Shown here: in pieces, positions 44,229 to 53,493 of the stretch
Position numbering within the stretch: the first letter of the stretch is position 1
How the letters are laid out: each line of letters begins with the position of its first letter
NCBI GenBank assembly: GCA_964584325.1
Contig: CAZOZP010000005.1
Span: 1 to 64,000, forward strand
Source of the DNA: CAZOZP01 sp964584325
GTDB taxonomy: Bacteria; Bacteroidota; Ignavibacteria; Ignavibacteriales; Melioribacteraceae
Direction of reading: 5' to 3'
DNA length: 64,000 bases
Notes under the pieces: generated by a model
The model's database searches: none
What the model was told of the DNA's origin: nothing
What the model saw: only the letters and a program-made list of their open reading frames with translations
Program-made: the position numbers and the translations under genes

Positions 44229-45959
44229 ATGATTAAATATATATGTATTTGTTTAGTTTTTGTGAATGTGGTTATTTCATCACAATTACCATCGGTTAGA
44301 TTTGTTTATCCTGAAAAGGATTCAGTTTATTATAAGTACGATAAATACCGTATCTGCGGATCTGCCGATACGAATTCTGCTGTTTTTATAGATGCGGAAA
44401 AAGTTAACATCTATACAAGCGGTGCTTTCGTTAAATTGGTTGACACAAAAAAAAATGTAAACAGTTTTCTAATAACTGAAGTGGTTAATGGGGTATCATA
44501 CTATAAAAGAATCTATATTATTAATGAGGCGTTGAAACCCGTTATGCCTGATAGCGGAGATATTATCCTCAATGCCTCCGTTTCTCCATCTGCCGGGATA
44601 TGGTACAGACCTGGTGACAACATTGAATTTTCATTTATTGGTAAGACAGGAATACTTGCATCTGTTAAGGATTTTGGCAGTTTCAGAGAATTCGGAATTG
44701 ACGGAAAAGTATCTGAATATAAGCTTTCTTATAAAGTGTCAGGTACTGAAAGATTTTTTGAACACAAGGCAAATTTGATATTGGAATATGATGGAATCAG
44801 AAAAACGATTGAAATTCCGGGAAAGATAACCGTTCTTCCGAAAAATTTTACAATGAAAGGGGTAACTCAGGGATTCAGACCGTATTTTACTTATGACAGA
44901 AATTATAACAGGCTGGGGGCACGAAATGCAAATTATGTTAATGACGGAATTGAAGTAGAACTGACAGATAAACCAGATAATATGTATAAAGTAAATTTGG
45001 GTTGCGGGAAAACAGGGTGGATTAATGAAAAATTCATAAAAGTTAAAGATATTATTGATGTAGCTGAGATACTGCGACTATCATCAGAAGAAAAATCTTT
45101 AAAAAGCAATTATGATACTCTGAAAATCAGGCTTCAAGAGAAAAGTCTTTACAGCATAAGTGAGAACACTGAAAAACTTACTATAACAATCGATATATAT
45201 AGTTCGGGTGTTTCTCCTGTTTTGAGTAAGGGCGAAAATCTGACTGAAATTGATAAAGCCGGAGTTAGCAAATCAAAATCCGGTTGCTATACTCTATCCA
45301 TAAGTCTTCAATCAGAAAAATTCTGGGGAATGCATACTTTCTTTTCGGAAAATACACTGTTTGTTCTTATTAAGAGAAGGCCTTCGAATTATAGTCTGGA
45401 AGGGAAAAAAATAATTATTGATCCGGGCCATGGCGGAGAATTCAAAGGTGCTGTTGGTGCTACAGGACTACTTGAGAAAGATATAAACCTTCAGGTAGCA
45501 TATAAATTAAAAAATTTGCTCGAGGCAAAAGGAGCTTTACCGGTTCTGACAAGATACAATGATGTTTTTTTAACAAATCAGGAAAGGGTAAAACTAGCTA
45601 TAGATAAAGAAGCGGATTTCTTGCTCAGCATTCATGCTAATTCTGTCGGACTAAATGTTGATCCACTAAAAGGAAAAGGAACTGCAGTTTACTATAAGTT
45701 TAATTCCAATAAAACACTGGGCAGTAGCATCCACTCTGAAATGCTGAGTCTTGGCTTTTCTTCATTCGGGATGCACGGCAATTTCAATTTTTATATGAAT
45801 TCCATAACTGAAGTGCCTAATATTCTGGTTGAAATGGCATTTATATCTAATCCGGAAGATGAGATTAAACTTATGGATCCGGCATTTCAGGAATCAATAG
45901 CTGAAAAGATTACAAGTGGATTAGAAAACTATTTAAAGGCATCGGATTTGGGAAACTAA
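44229..45959 (+). CDS. N-acetylmuramoyl-L-alanine amidase (Amidase_3)
   Basis: The 576-residue protein has a signal peptide (VVISSQ). Its C-terminal part, about 395-570, is an Amidase_3 zinc hydrolase: IIIDPGHGG with a zinc-binding His near 403, EKDINLQVA with Glu near 418, LSIHANS with His near 472, and EMAFISNPED with the catalytic Glu. The N-terminal 390 residues form beta-rich domains, including an AMIN-like segment that would place it on the cell wall. It cleaves the amide between MurNAc and L-Ala in peptidoglycan, in cell separation or remodelling. It is divergent from the thioredoxin-like gene. Confidence 0.88.
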   Translation: MIKYICICLVFVNVVISSQLPSVRFVYPEKDSVYYKYDKYRICGSADTNSAVFIDAEKVNIYTSGAFVKLVDTKKNVNSFLITEVVNGVSYYKRIYIINEALKPVMPDSGDIILNASVSPSAGIWYRPGDNIEFSFIGKTGILASVKDFGSFREFGIDGKVSEYKLSYKVSGTERFFEHKANLILEYDGIRKTIEIPGKITVLPKNFTMKGVTQGFRPYFTYDRNYNRLGARNANYVNDGIEVELTDKPDNMYKVNLGCGKTGWINEKFIKVKDIIDVAEILRLSSEEKSLKSNYDTLKIRLQEKSLYSISENTEKLTITIDIYSSGVSPVLSKGENLTEIDKAGVSKSKSGCYTLSISLQSEKFWGMHTFFSENTLFVLIKRRPSNYSLEGKKIIIDPGHGGEFKGAVGATGLLEKDINLQVAYKLKNLLEAKGALPVLTRYNDVFLTNQERVKLAIDKEADFLLSIHANSVGLNVDPLKGKGTAVYYKFNSNKTLGSSIHSEMLSLGFSSFGMHGNFNFYMNSITEVPNILVEMAFISNPEDEIKLMDPAFQESIAEKITSGLENYLKASDLGN

Positions 45960-46049
45960 CACTGAGAATAGTGTACGATTGTTGTCCATTATTTTGTACA
46001 TAGTTATAGATGTATTCAATCCAAAAGCTTATTAATATGAGTTTTCTTT

Positions 46050-46065
46050 TGGCATATTCCTTGAA
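46050..46065 (+). promoter_or_regulatory. Sigma-54-like promoter TGGCA-N6-TTGAA
   Basis: TGGCA at 46050-46054 and TTGAA at 46061-46065 fit the -24/-12 consensus TGGCAC-N5-TTGCA at all positions but the final C. The conserved GG and the -12 element are 10 bases apart, as required. The ATG at 46096 lies about 30 bases downstream. The window also encodes an NtrC-type sigma-54 activator at 53480. A weak dyad (TGTAC at 45972, GTACA at 45996) about 65 bases upstream might be an activator site. Confidence 0.55.
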
Positions 46066-46095
46066 AACAAAAGGTGTACATTAATTGAGGTTATT

Positions 46096-47433
46096 ATGAA
46101 AACGAAAATATTTGCAGCCTTATTATTTCTTTTGGCCTTTGCATCTTCAGCAGAAGCTAAACAAAATTACAGAAACGGAGTAGGATACTTCTATGAATCA
46201 CTTTCTCCTTTCGGGGAATGGATTGAAATTGATTATGATTTGTATGTTTGGAAACCATACAATGTTAACAGGAGATGGAAACCATATTCTAACGGACGCT
46301 GGTACTGGACAAATGACGGATGGTATTGGGATTCCTACGAACCATATGGATGGGCAGTTTATCATTATGGTCGCTGGTTCTATGATGACTATTACGGATG
46401 GCTCTGGATGCCTGACAATGTTTGGGGACCGGCCTGGGTAGAGTGGAGACATGATGATTTTTATATTGGCTGGGCTCCGCTTCCACCGTATGCTCATTTT
46501 AGAGGCGGTTCGGGAATACACTTCTCAATATCCTGGAATTCCGGATACACATATTGGAATTTTGTTTCTTATAATCATTTTTCATCACCAAAAGTTCATT
46601 ACTATTTTATTCCTCAAAAAAGAGTAGTTAATGTATTTTCAAGAACTAAATATAGAAACGATTATGGTTATCGTGACGGACGAGTTATAAATCACGGAGT
46701 TGAGCGCGATTTTATCGAAAGAAAAACAAGAAAAACAATTGCTTCAAGAGATATTGTTGCCTCTGATGATGTTAAGTACAGAAGGGGAAGTCAGGCAGAG
46801 AATAATCAATTACGTGTTTACAGACCGGACAGCCGTGAAATTGAAAGATCTGATAATAGCAGAGAAATTAATGCAAAAAGAATCGAGAGAAAATCTACTC
46901 TTCAGACTGATAAAATAGATCGTGGCATTCAAAGAAGGAATGACGGTCCGGAAACAAATAGACCCGATGATAACGAAAGACTGGACAACAGAAGAAATGA
47001 TCAGGACAATTCCGGAAGAGAACAGCCTGAGAATACAAGGAGAGAAATAAACAGGCCTTCAGGATCTGATAACAATGAAACAATAGTTCCTCAAAGAAGA
47101 GAAACAGATAACCGCAGTAAAGATCCGTTGACTCCGTTGAGAAGGGATAAAGCAAATTCATCTGAACAAGTAAATCCGCCTTCATCGGAAAGAAGGCAAA
47201 CAGAAACTCAGCCTGCAGAGAGAACAGAACGCCAGAGACAAGCACCTGCAGTAAATGAAATGAGAACAATGCCTAGAAATAACAACGATTCTAAACCACA
47301 GGAAAGTGTGAGACCGGAACAAAATAGAAGACAAGTTAATCCACCTGCTGCTCCAAATACACAGAGAAATAATCGGCAGGGCAGCGAAAAAAATAATAGT
47401 TCAGATGATGATGCAAAACGAAGAAGAAGATAA
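46096..47433 (+). CDS. Secreted Trp/Tyr-rich DUF6600-like protein
   Basis: The 445-residue protein has a signal peptide (FASSAEA). Residues about 25-160 are very rich in Trp and Tyr, with repeated units such as RWYWTNDGWYWDS and GRWFYDDYYGWLWMPD, the pattern of DUF6600-type proteins. From about residue 215 the chain is low-complexity and rich in Arg, Asn, Gln, Glu and Pro, likely disordered, ending in a basic KRRRR. The function is unknown; envelope-stress or periplasmic roles are guesses. It has GAGGT before the start and a sigma-54-like promoter upstream. Its stop is followed by the second inverted-repeat element and a terminator. Confidence 0.75.
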   Translation: MKTKIFAALLFLLAFASSAEAKQNYRNGVGYFYESLSPFGEWIEIDYDLYVWKPYNVNRRWKPYSNGRWYWTNDGWYWDSYEPYGWAVYHYGRWFYDDYYGWLWMPDNVWGPAWVEWRHDDFYIGWAPLPPYAHFRGGSGIHFSISWNSGYTYWNFVSYNHFSSPKVHYYFIPQKRVVNVFSRTKYRNDYGYRDGRVINHGVERDFIERKTRKTIASRDIVASDDVKYRRGSQAENNQLRVYRPDSREIERSDNSREINAKRIERKSTLQTDKIDRGIQRRNDGPETNRPDDNERLDNRRNDQDNSGREQPENTRREINRPSGSDNNETIVPQRRETDNRSKDPLTPLRRDKANSSEQVNPPSSERRQTETQPAERTERQRQAPAVNEMRTMPRNNNDSKPQESVRPEQNRRQVNPPAAPNTQRNNRQGSEKNNSSDDDAKRRRR

Positions 47434-47448
47434 CAAACAAAAACAATT

Positions 47449-47513
47449 AACCCAAATTATTCGTTAGAAAATCTTTATCACTGAATACCATTGCAAAGAA
47501 AGAATAATTTGGG
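47449..47513. repeat. 65-bp inverted-repeat element, copy 2
   Basis: It is identical to the copy at 43562 across the whole 65 bases, with 12-bp perfect ends in this copy because the last two bases differ. It lies 16 bases after the stop at 47433, directly before a terminator. Both copies therefore sit just downstream of plus-strand genes. Confidence 0.9.
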
Positions 47514-47515
47514 AT

Positions 47516-47549
47516 AAAAAAAAAGCCTAAGAAATTAGGCTTTTTTTTT
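47516..47549. terminator. Bidirectional terminator before rpmB end
   Basis: GCCTAA (47525-47530) and TTAGGC (47535-47540) form a stem with a GAAA loop, flanked by nine A and nine T. It serves the convergent genes ending at 47433 (plus) and 47564 (minus). Confidence 0.9.
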
Positions 47550-47563
47550 GGAAAAGAAGTAAA

Positions 47564-47794
47564 TTAAATTTTCTTGTCGAGAACCAGCTTTGCAATATGA
47601 GCTGTTCCTTTTATTCCGATAGTTTTTATCGCTTTTGCGGAAAGTTTTAAAGTGACAAACCTGTTTAATTCCTGAACCCAGATTCTTTTTCTCTGCAAAT
47701 TAGGGAGGAATCTACGTTTCGTTTTATTATGAGCATGCGAAATGCTGTTTCCGCTTTTAGGTCCTAACCCAGTAACTTGACATCTTCTAGCCAT
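47564..47794 (-). CDS. rpmB: Ribosomal protein L28
   Basis: This 76-residue protein begins MARRCQVTGLGPKSGNS and carries NKTKRRFLPNLQ and the basic C-terminal half typical of L28, a component of the 50S subunit. The length is normal for the family. The ATG at 47794 has GGAG 8 bases upstream on the minus strand; an in-frame ATG 36 bases earlier would add unrelated residues and is rejected. It is encoded alone, with its own promoter-like element and a shared terminator. The zinc-site cysteines of some L28 proteins are not complete here (one Cys). Confidence 0.95.
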   Translation of the reverse strand: MARRCQVTGLGPKSGNSISHAHNKTKRRFLPNLQRKRIWVQELNRFVTLKLSAKAIKTIGIKGTAHIAKLVLDKKI

Positions 47795-47827
47795 TGTAAT
47801 CTCCAGCACTTTATAAAACTTGAATGC

Positions 47828-47835
47828 CAAATATA
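47828..47835 (-). promoter_or_regulatory. Possible -7 element of the rpmB promoter
   Basis: On the minus strand the bases read TATATTTG, matching TAnnTTTG. The transcript would start about 27 bases before the ATG at 47794. The -33 region is a poly-A/T stretch without TTG, so the match is partial. Confidence 0.4.
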
Positions 47836-47876
47836 GCTATAAAAAAATAAATATTAAATAAAAAAATAATTATTAA

Positions 47877-48371
47877 TTAAGATTCTTGTCTTTTTCCGAG
47901 TTCACGGTCAAGCATATATAAACTGCCTTTGCTTTCACCAATCATTTCAAATTTGTCAACAATTTCAGACGCATTTGCAACTTCTTCAACTTGTTCATCA
48001 ACAAACCAGTTTAAGAGAGTTCGTGCAGCATGGCATTTTTCTTCAATTGCAAGATCCATAAGTTTATTAATTCTATCCGTAATATAATGTTCGTGGTGAA
48101 GTGCTTCTTCGAAAACGTTCTTGGGGCCTTCCCAGTTAATTTTTGGTTTTTCTATAGCTTCCAGTTCTATTTCTGCTCCAACTTCAACAAGAAAATTAAA
48201 CAGCTTTAAAGCGTGTTCTTTTTCTTCTTCGGCTTGAGCAACCATCCATTTCGAAAATCCGCTGAATTTTGCTTTTTGTAAATAAGCTGCCATTGAAAGA
48301 TATAAATATGAAGAGAACAATTCAGCATTAATCTGTGAGTTAAAAGCTTTTACTAATTTTTCTGATAGCAT
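47877..48371 (-). CDS. ftnA: Bacterial non-heme ferritin
   Basis: This 164-residue protein shows the ferritin four-helix fold: NAELFSSYLYLSMAAYL with Glu17 in helix A, AEEEKEHALKLFNFL with Glu50 and His53 of the ferroxidase centre in helix B, then ALHHEHYITDRINKL in helix C and FVDEQVEEVANASEI in helix D. The length is standard. It oxidises Fe(II) and stores iron in a 24-mer cytoplasmic shell. The gene stands alone, between rpmB and the signalling operon, and the region 48372-48551 upstream shows no clear Fur site. Confidence 0.95.
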   Translation of the reverse strand: MLSEKLVKAFNSQINAELFSSYLYLSMAAYLQKAKFSGFSKWMVAQAEEEKEHALKLFNFLVEVGAEIELEAIEKPKINWEGPKNVFEEALHHEHYITDRINKLMDLAIEEKCHAARTLLNWFVDEQVEEVANASEIVDKFEMIGESKGSLYMLDRELGKRQES

Positions 48372-48551
48372 ATAGCCTCCGGTTGTTAAGAATTAAATGA
48401 TAATAGGAAATATATAAAAATCTATACTTTAATAATCATAATTTAAATTTATGATCCATTATATCTAATTATTATGCTGAAACTGGTTCATTATTAATAT
48501 CTTTATTTATATATTTACAATGAGTATTTAAGGTATAATCTTTCAAGGCAA

Positions 48552-50699
48552 ATGGATTCTTTTTACCTGGGACTTTCGGCAATAATTAGCGTAACAGCTA
48601 TGATTTTTATTGTATTTTTCTATCTGTATTTAACATACAGGGAATCATACATTCGCTATTGGACTGTAGGTTGGGGTTTCCTTGCGGTTTATCTTGTAAG
48701 TCAGTTTTTCTTCGTAAATCAAAACATTGAAAATCCTTATTTTCTTATCAATCTTGCCTCCGGAATTCTCGGTTCAACATTTATTCTTCAGGGAACTTTG
48801 CTTTTTTCAGAAAAGAAGAGAAGCCTTTTACTTTTGAGTGCAGGTTTTCTTATCACAGCATCTATAATTGCTCTAAGATTTTTCTATGATTATTATCAAC
48901 TTCTGCCCATTCCTGTATATTTTTATACCGGATGCTTATTTATTCTTACAGGGTTGGTTCTTTTTACTAACTCCAGGATAAAAGGATTTATAAAATTTGC
49001 GGCAGGTTTAATATTCCTTCTGATGGGAGTTAATCTTTTTAACAACTATATGATGTGGCACCTGTACTATATCAACAAATATCTGCCCGTAATCAATTTA
49101 ATTCTTACACTTACAGGTCCGGTTCTTTTACTGCCTTTATACTTCCAATTAAGTTCAGAACTGGTTAAATACAGACAAAAACTTTTAAGAATATTTCTTG
49201 AACAAAGCTCAGAAGGTATTTATCGAATTGATTTTACTGAATCAATTCCTATAAATTTACCATCGGAGAAACAACTTGAATTATTTTTTCAAACCGGATT
49301 TATTGCGGAATCAAATTTATCGTCAGCAGCTGCATACGGATATGATTCCATAAATGAATTTATCGGCAAGAAGATATCAGATATTCATTTAACCAATGAT
49401 GATTCAAATATAAGAGAATTAACGGGATTTATCGATTCAGGTTATAGGGCAAAGGATATTGAAACTGTTGAATACGATAAAGATAAAAATATAAAATATT
49501 TCAATAACAGTTTTTTGGGAATTATTGAAAAAGGCCGTTTGACCGGTATATGGGGAATGCAGCGCGATAATACAGACAGAAAGATTATATTGGATTCTCT
49601 TCTTGAGAGTGAAAGGAAATTCCATGCTCTTTTCCAGAACGCCAGCGACGCACTGTATTTATGGGAAATGCAGGGAGATAAAATCGGAAGGCTGCTTGAA
49701 GCAAACAATAAAGCTTGTGAGATGATGGAATATTCAAGAAAAGAACTTCTTGAAATGAGTTATGATCAGCTTAATGATCCTGAATCTATGGATATTTTGT
49801 TACCGATAGTAGAGAAACTTCGGAAAGGCGTAGCTGTAAATATTGAGCTTTCCCACAAAACAAAGAGTGGAAAGATGATTCCTGTGGAAATAAATGCACA
49901 TTCGTTTATTTTTAACAGGACAAAATTTGTTCTGGCAATTGTTCGTGATATAACAATCAGGAAAGAAACAGAGAAAGCACTTATTCGGGCAAAAGAAGAA
50001 GCTGAAAAGTCCAGCAGTCTTAAATCTGAATTCCTTGCTCTTATGTCGCATGAAGTTCGAACACCAATTAATTCGATTTTAAGCATTATATCGTTTTTTA
50101 AAGAGGATACAGAACTTGTTCTTCCAAAGGAAATAAGAGATGGCTTTGCTGTAATTGAAAGAGGAAGCAAAAGGCTGGTTAGAACGATGGATCTTATTCT
50201 TAATCTGTCGCAGATTCAGTCAGGTAACTATAATCCCAACTTTGAAAAACTAGTTCTTCTCGAACTTCTTGAGGAGAAATACCTTGAGTTTAATACTGTG
50301 GCTAAGGAAAAAAATCTTGATTTTAAACTTATTAATAATGCTTCATCAACTATCATAAGGGGCGACTTATATACTATTAGTCAGGCTTTTACAAATCTTA
50401 TTGACAATGCAATTAAATATACTTCTCAGGGTGATGTAATAATCCGGATAAAAGATTACACTAAAAGCCGCATTATAGTTGAGATTGACGATAGTGGTAT
50501 CGGAATGGCGAAAGAGTATGTTGAGATAATGTTTTCGCCTTTTAGTCAGGAAGAATCCGGGCATACTCGAAAGTATGACGGCAACGGTATCGGTTTAGCC
50601 CTTACAAAAAAATACTGCGAAATAAACAATGTAGAAATATCTGTTGAATCTGAAAAAGGAAAAGGAACAAAATTCTCGCTAATATTTAATATGCTTTAA
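48552..50699 (+). CDS. Membrane sensor histidine kinase with PAS domains
   Basis: The 715-residue protein has about seven membrane helices in residues 1-205, without a large periplasmic loop. One or two PAS domains follow (about 225-345, and 353-475 with FHALFQNASDALYLWEMQ and MVEIN-type strands). The HisKA motif is FLALMSHEVRTPINS with phosphorylatable His500. The HATPase domain has NLIDNAIKYT, DDSGIGMA and GNGIGLALTKKY. It is a complete kinase. The genes after it encode a solute-binding protein, a second kinase and an NtrC-type regulator, with spacers of 4-15 bases or a short overlap. Its ligand may come from the solute-binding protein. Confidence 0.9.
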   Translation: MDSFYLGLSAIISVTAMIFIVFFYLYLTYRESYIRYWTVGWGFLAVYLVSQFFFVNQNIENPYFLINLASGILGSTFILQGTLLFSEKKRSLLLLSAGFLITASIIALRFFYDYYQLLPIPVYFYTGCLFILTGLVLFTNSRIKGFIKFAAGLIFLLMGVNLFNNYMMWHLYYINKYLPVINLILTLTGPVLLLPLYFQLSSELVKYRQKLLRIFLEQSSEGIYRIDFTESIPINLPSEKQLELFFQTGFIAESNLSSAAAYGYDSINEFIGKKISDIHLTNDDSNIRELTGFIDSGYRAKDIETVEYDKDKNIKYFNNSFLGIIEKGRLTGIWGMQRDNTDRKIILDSLLESERKFHALFQNASDALYLWEMQGDKIGRLLEANNKACEMMEYSRKELLEMSYDQLNDPESMDILLPIVEKLRKGVAVNIELSHKTKSGKMIPVEINAHSFIFNRTKFVLAIVRDITIRKETEKALIRAKEEAEKSSSLKSEFLALMSHEVRTPINSILSIISFFKEDTELVLPKEIRDGFAVIERGSKRLVRTMDLILNLSQIQSGNYNPNFEKLVLLELLEEKYLEFNTVAKEKNLDFKLINNASSTIIRGDLYTISQAFTNLIDNAIKYTSQGDVIIRIKDYTKSRIIVEIDDSGIGMAKEYVEIMFSPFSQEESGHTRKYDGNGIGLALTKKYCEINNVEISVESEKGKGTKFSLIFNML

Positions 50700-50714
50700 T
50701 CTTAACGGAAATCC

Positions 50715-52025
50715 ATGACGTTTAAGAATTTTACCCCCGTCAGAATCATCATTCTTTTTTTGATAATATCCACAGTTTCTTTATTACTTAATCCTACCCT
50801 TGTGAAGAAAATATTTGAATCGCCCGAACCGGTGCGGATATATTTCGCAGACCACATTTCTCAAGCATATGCAGAAGTAATAAAAAAATTCAATGAAGAA
50901 AATAAAGGCAAAATTGAAGTTATTCCGATACACGTTGCTTTTGAAAAATTTACTACAAATGAAAGGAAGGAAATACTCTCACGGAATTTGAGAGGAAATG
51001 ATGTTATTGATATTTTTGCCGTGGACTTAATATGGATTGAAAATTTCTCGAAGTGGGGCACGGACTTAACGGAATTTTTTAATGAAAACAGTTATTTACA
51101 GCTAAATAGTAAAGTTGTTGATGCCTGCAAAGTTAACGGAATGCTTGCTGCTATACCTATTAATATTGACGCCGGAATAATGTACTACAGAAAAGATATT
51201 CTGCGTAAACTGCCTGACTATGAAATGATAAGTAAAAAGCTTCTAAACTCCGTTACCTGGGAGGAATTTATTCGGCTTTCAGAAAGAAAGGAACTTCAGG
51301 GTCATCCTTTTTATATTTTTCCGGCTGATGATTATGAAGGATTAGTCTGCAGCTATTTTGAAATTCTTAATCAGCTTGAAAGAGGTACCGGAATTTTAGA
51401 TTTTAATCCTGAATCTGTTAATTCTGTTAAAGCGATTGAATTTATCAGCAACCTTGTTAATCATTATAAAATTTCACCGCCTGATGTTGTAAATTTAAGA
51501 GAATTAAGCGGATTTGAGTATTTTATTAACCATGATGCCGTGTTTCTCAAAGGCTGGCCAAGCCTGATTAACGACAGTACAACAGATTTCTATCTAAACC
51601 AAAAGCAGGCAGAGATTGACGTAATGCCTCTTCCTCATATTGCCGGTTCAGATCCTTCAACGATTCTGGGCGGGTGGCCTCTTATGATTTCAAAATATTC
51701 TAAACATAAAAAGGAAGCATGGGAATTCATTAAATTTCTTCTTCGCGAAGACATCCAGAAAAAGATATATATTATGCGCAAGCAAATTCCCGTTAATATG
51801 AAGCTTTTAGCTGACGCTGACTTTGTTAAGTCTCATCCGGAAATCACACTTCTGATTGAGGCTGTGAACAAAGGTTCATTCCGCCCATTCAGAAAAGATT
51901 ATTCGGCAGTATCGGAGATCTTATCGAAAAATATATACCTTGCAATAAAACAAAAGCAAACTCCACACCGGGCGGCAAAGAACACAGCCTTAAAAATGAA
52001 TTCTAATGATTTGATCTTTAGGTGA
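50715..52025 (+). CDS. Membrane-anchored family 1 solute-binding protein
   Basis: The 436-residue protein has an N-terminal membrane helix, about 10-28 (VRIIILFLIISTVSLLL), without a lipobox, so it is a signal anchor. The rest is a family 1 extracellular solute-binding protein: VIDIFAVDLIWIENFSKWG, AIPINIDAGIMYYRKDIL, GGWPLMISKYSKHKKEAWEFIKFLL. These are typical of sugar-binding ABC proteins. No ABC permease or ATPase lies near, and the gene is sandwiched between two kinase genes, so it likely senses a sugar for them. This is inference from gene order. Confidence 0.83.
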   Translation: MTFKNFTPVRIIILFLIISTVSLLLNPTLVKKIFESPEPVRIYFADHISQAYAEVIKKFNEENKGKIEVIPIHVAFEKFTTNERKEILSRNLRGNDVIDIFAVDLIWIENFSKWGTDLTEFFNENSYLQLNSKVVDACKVNGMLAAIPINIDAGIMYYRKDILRKLPDYEMISKKLLNSVTWEEFIRLSERKELQGHPFYIFPADDYEGLVCSYFEILNQLERGTGILDFNPESVNSVKAIEFISNLVNHYKISPPDVVNLRELSGFEYFINHDAVFLKGWPSLINDSTTDFYLNQKQAEIDVMPLPHIAGSDPSTILGGWPLMISKYSKHKKEAWEFIKFLLREDIQKKIYIMRKQIPVNMKLLADADFVKSHPEITLLIEAVNKGSFRPFRKDYSAVSEILSKNIYLAIKQKQTPHRAAKNTALKMNSNDLIFR

Positions 52026-52029
52026 TACC

Positions 52030-53493
52030 ATGAAAACTCTGGAACTATTTTTAAGCAGGATAGATATCAAAAGACTGAGTATTCTTTTTGCGGTGCTTTT
52101 ATTATTTCAGGCGGCTCTTACCTATATTAATAATCGTTCTGTTGAGGGATTTATTCAGAATACGGCAGAATGGTATAAGAAGGATTCTGCTGAAAGGCTG
52201 GCAAACATTACTGTTACCTCACTTGAAATGATTATAGAAAGGATAAAAACTGAAGACATAGAAAATGATATTGAAAGGAAAGGAATAATTCAGGCTTTTA
52301 ATGTTATTCTCGGGCAGCAACTTCTCAAGGAACAAGTAAGAAAAATCTGTATTATTGTTGAAAAAGATGAAAAACTGAATTATGTGGAAGACGGAGAAAA
52401 TTTATTTAATGTGCTGTATGGTAATATCGAAATAGATAACCGGGCCGGATATGAAACTATTTCTCTTTATAACACAACCAGAAGCCGATTAAAAAGTGAT
52501 GAGAGAATTTCTACTGCGGCAGGGAGTGATAATGATTTGAAAATATTCGTTCCGTTTGTTCCTAAAGGAAAATATATCGGATCGCTTTATATGGAATTTA
52601 CACCCGATTTTTCTTTAATAAGAGAAAAAATAGCAGCCGGGTATGATAATATCGGGTCAGTTTATTTTTACCTTATCATAATTGGATTTATCGGGATGTA
52701 TTATATCTCGTCGAGAACAATCAGAGAAAGGGATGATGCGCAGAAACTCCTATTTGAAGAAACAAGAAAAAATCTGACCGAACAACTTAAATTTCAAGAG
52801 GAAGCACTTTTTTCAAAAAGAATTTATCATGCCCATCACAAGGCTGAAAAAATAATGGGATTTATTAAAAGCGATATAATGGGTATCGGGAATTCTGAAA
52901 CTAAAGAAAGAATATTAAAGTATTCAAATTTTATTTCGCGTGTTATTTATGATATGAAATCTTATTCGCCTCCGGTTCAATCAATTAGGAGTGATATGTT
53001 TAGTTCTGATATAAATAAGATTATCAGATTTTTAACAGAGAATATATTTCTGAGAAGTACGGGCGAATCATCAAGACTGAAATTTTTATTAAAACTTCAG
53101 GATGATTTTCCTCTATTAAACGTTAATGAATATGTTATTTGGGAAATTCTCGAACCTCTTATACAAAACTGCATTGACCATTCCGGGAAGGATACAACAA
53201 TTATAGAAATCTCAACTTCTGTTGCTTCGGGAGATAAGGGAATTATTTTGATATCAGACAGCGGAGTTGGTATAGCCGAAGAGATGCTTGAAGAAATAGG
53301 TGGAATTAAGAAAATGTTTCAGGAATATACTTCCACGAAAAACTCGGAGGGAAGAAACAGAGGATACGGTTGTTTTTTGGCTTATACAATTGCCGGGAGA
53401 TGCGGGTGGAATCTGGATGCCCGAAATAAGCCGGATGGAGGTGCAATGTTTGTGATTAAAGTAGATTTAAGGAGGGCGGGTGCAGGTAAATAG
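52030..53493 (+). CDS. Sensor histidine kinase with periplasmic domain
   Basis: The 487-residue protein has one membrane helix near 16-33, a periplasmic domain to about 210 and a second helix near 214-234. The cytoplasmic part has a coiled coil and an ATPase domain with LIQNCIDHS (N-box), SDSGVGIAEE (G1) and NRGYGCFLAYTIAG (G2). A standard HisKA box is not visible; the phosphorylated residue may be a His in RIYHAHHKAEKI (about 269-280). The periplasmic part could contact the solute-binding protein encoded just before. It overlaps the regulator gene by 14 bases, so the two are translationally coupled. Confidence 0.85.
   Translation: MKTLELFLSRIDIKRLSILFAVLLLFQAALTYINNRSVEGFIQNTAEWYKKDSAERLANITVTSLEMIIERIKTEDIENDIERKGIIQAFNVILGQQLLKEQVRKICIIVEKDEKLNYVEDGENLFNVLYGNIEIDNRAGYETISLYNTTRSRLKSDERISTAAGSDNDLKIFVPFVPKGKYIGSLYMEFTPDFSLIREKIAAGYDNIGSVYFYLIIIGFIGMYYISSRTIRERDDAQKLLFEETRKNLTEQLKFQEEALFSKRIYHAHHKAEKIMGFIKSDIMGIGNSETKERILKYSNFISRVIYDMKSYSPPVQSIRSDMFSSDINKIIRFLTENIFLRSTGESSRLKFLLKLQDDFPLLNVNEYVIWEILEPLIQNCIDHSGKDTTIIEISTSVASGDKGIILISDSGVGIAEEMLEEIGGIKKMFQEYTSTKNSEGRNRGYGCFLAYTIAGRCGWNLDARNKPDGGAMFVIKVDLRRAGAGK

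Noticed and set aside
43562..47513. Composite transposon bounded by the two inverted-repeat elements
   Set aside because: No transposase lies between them and the enclosed genes look ordinary; same-orientation 3'-end placement fits a small element better.
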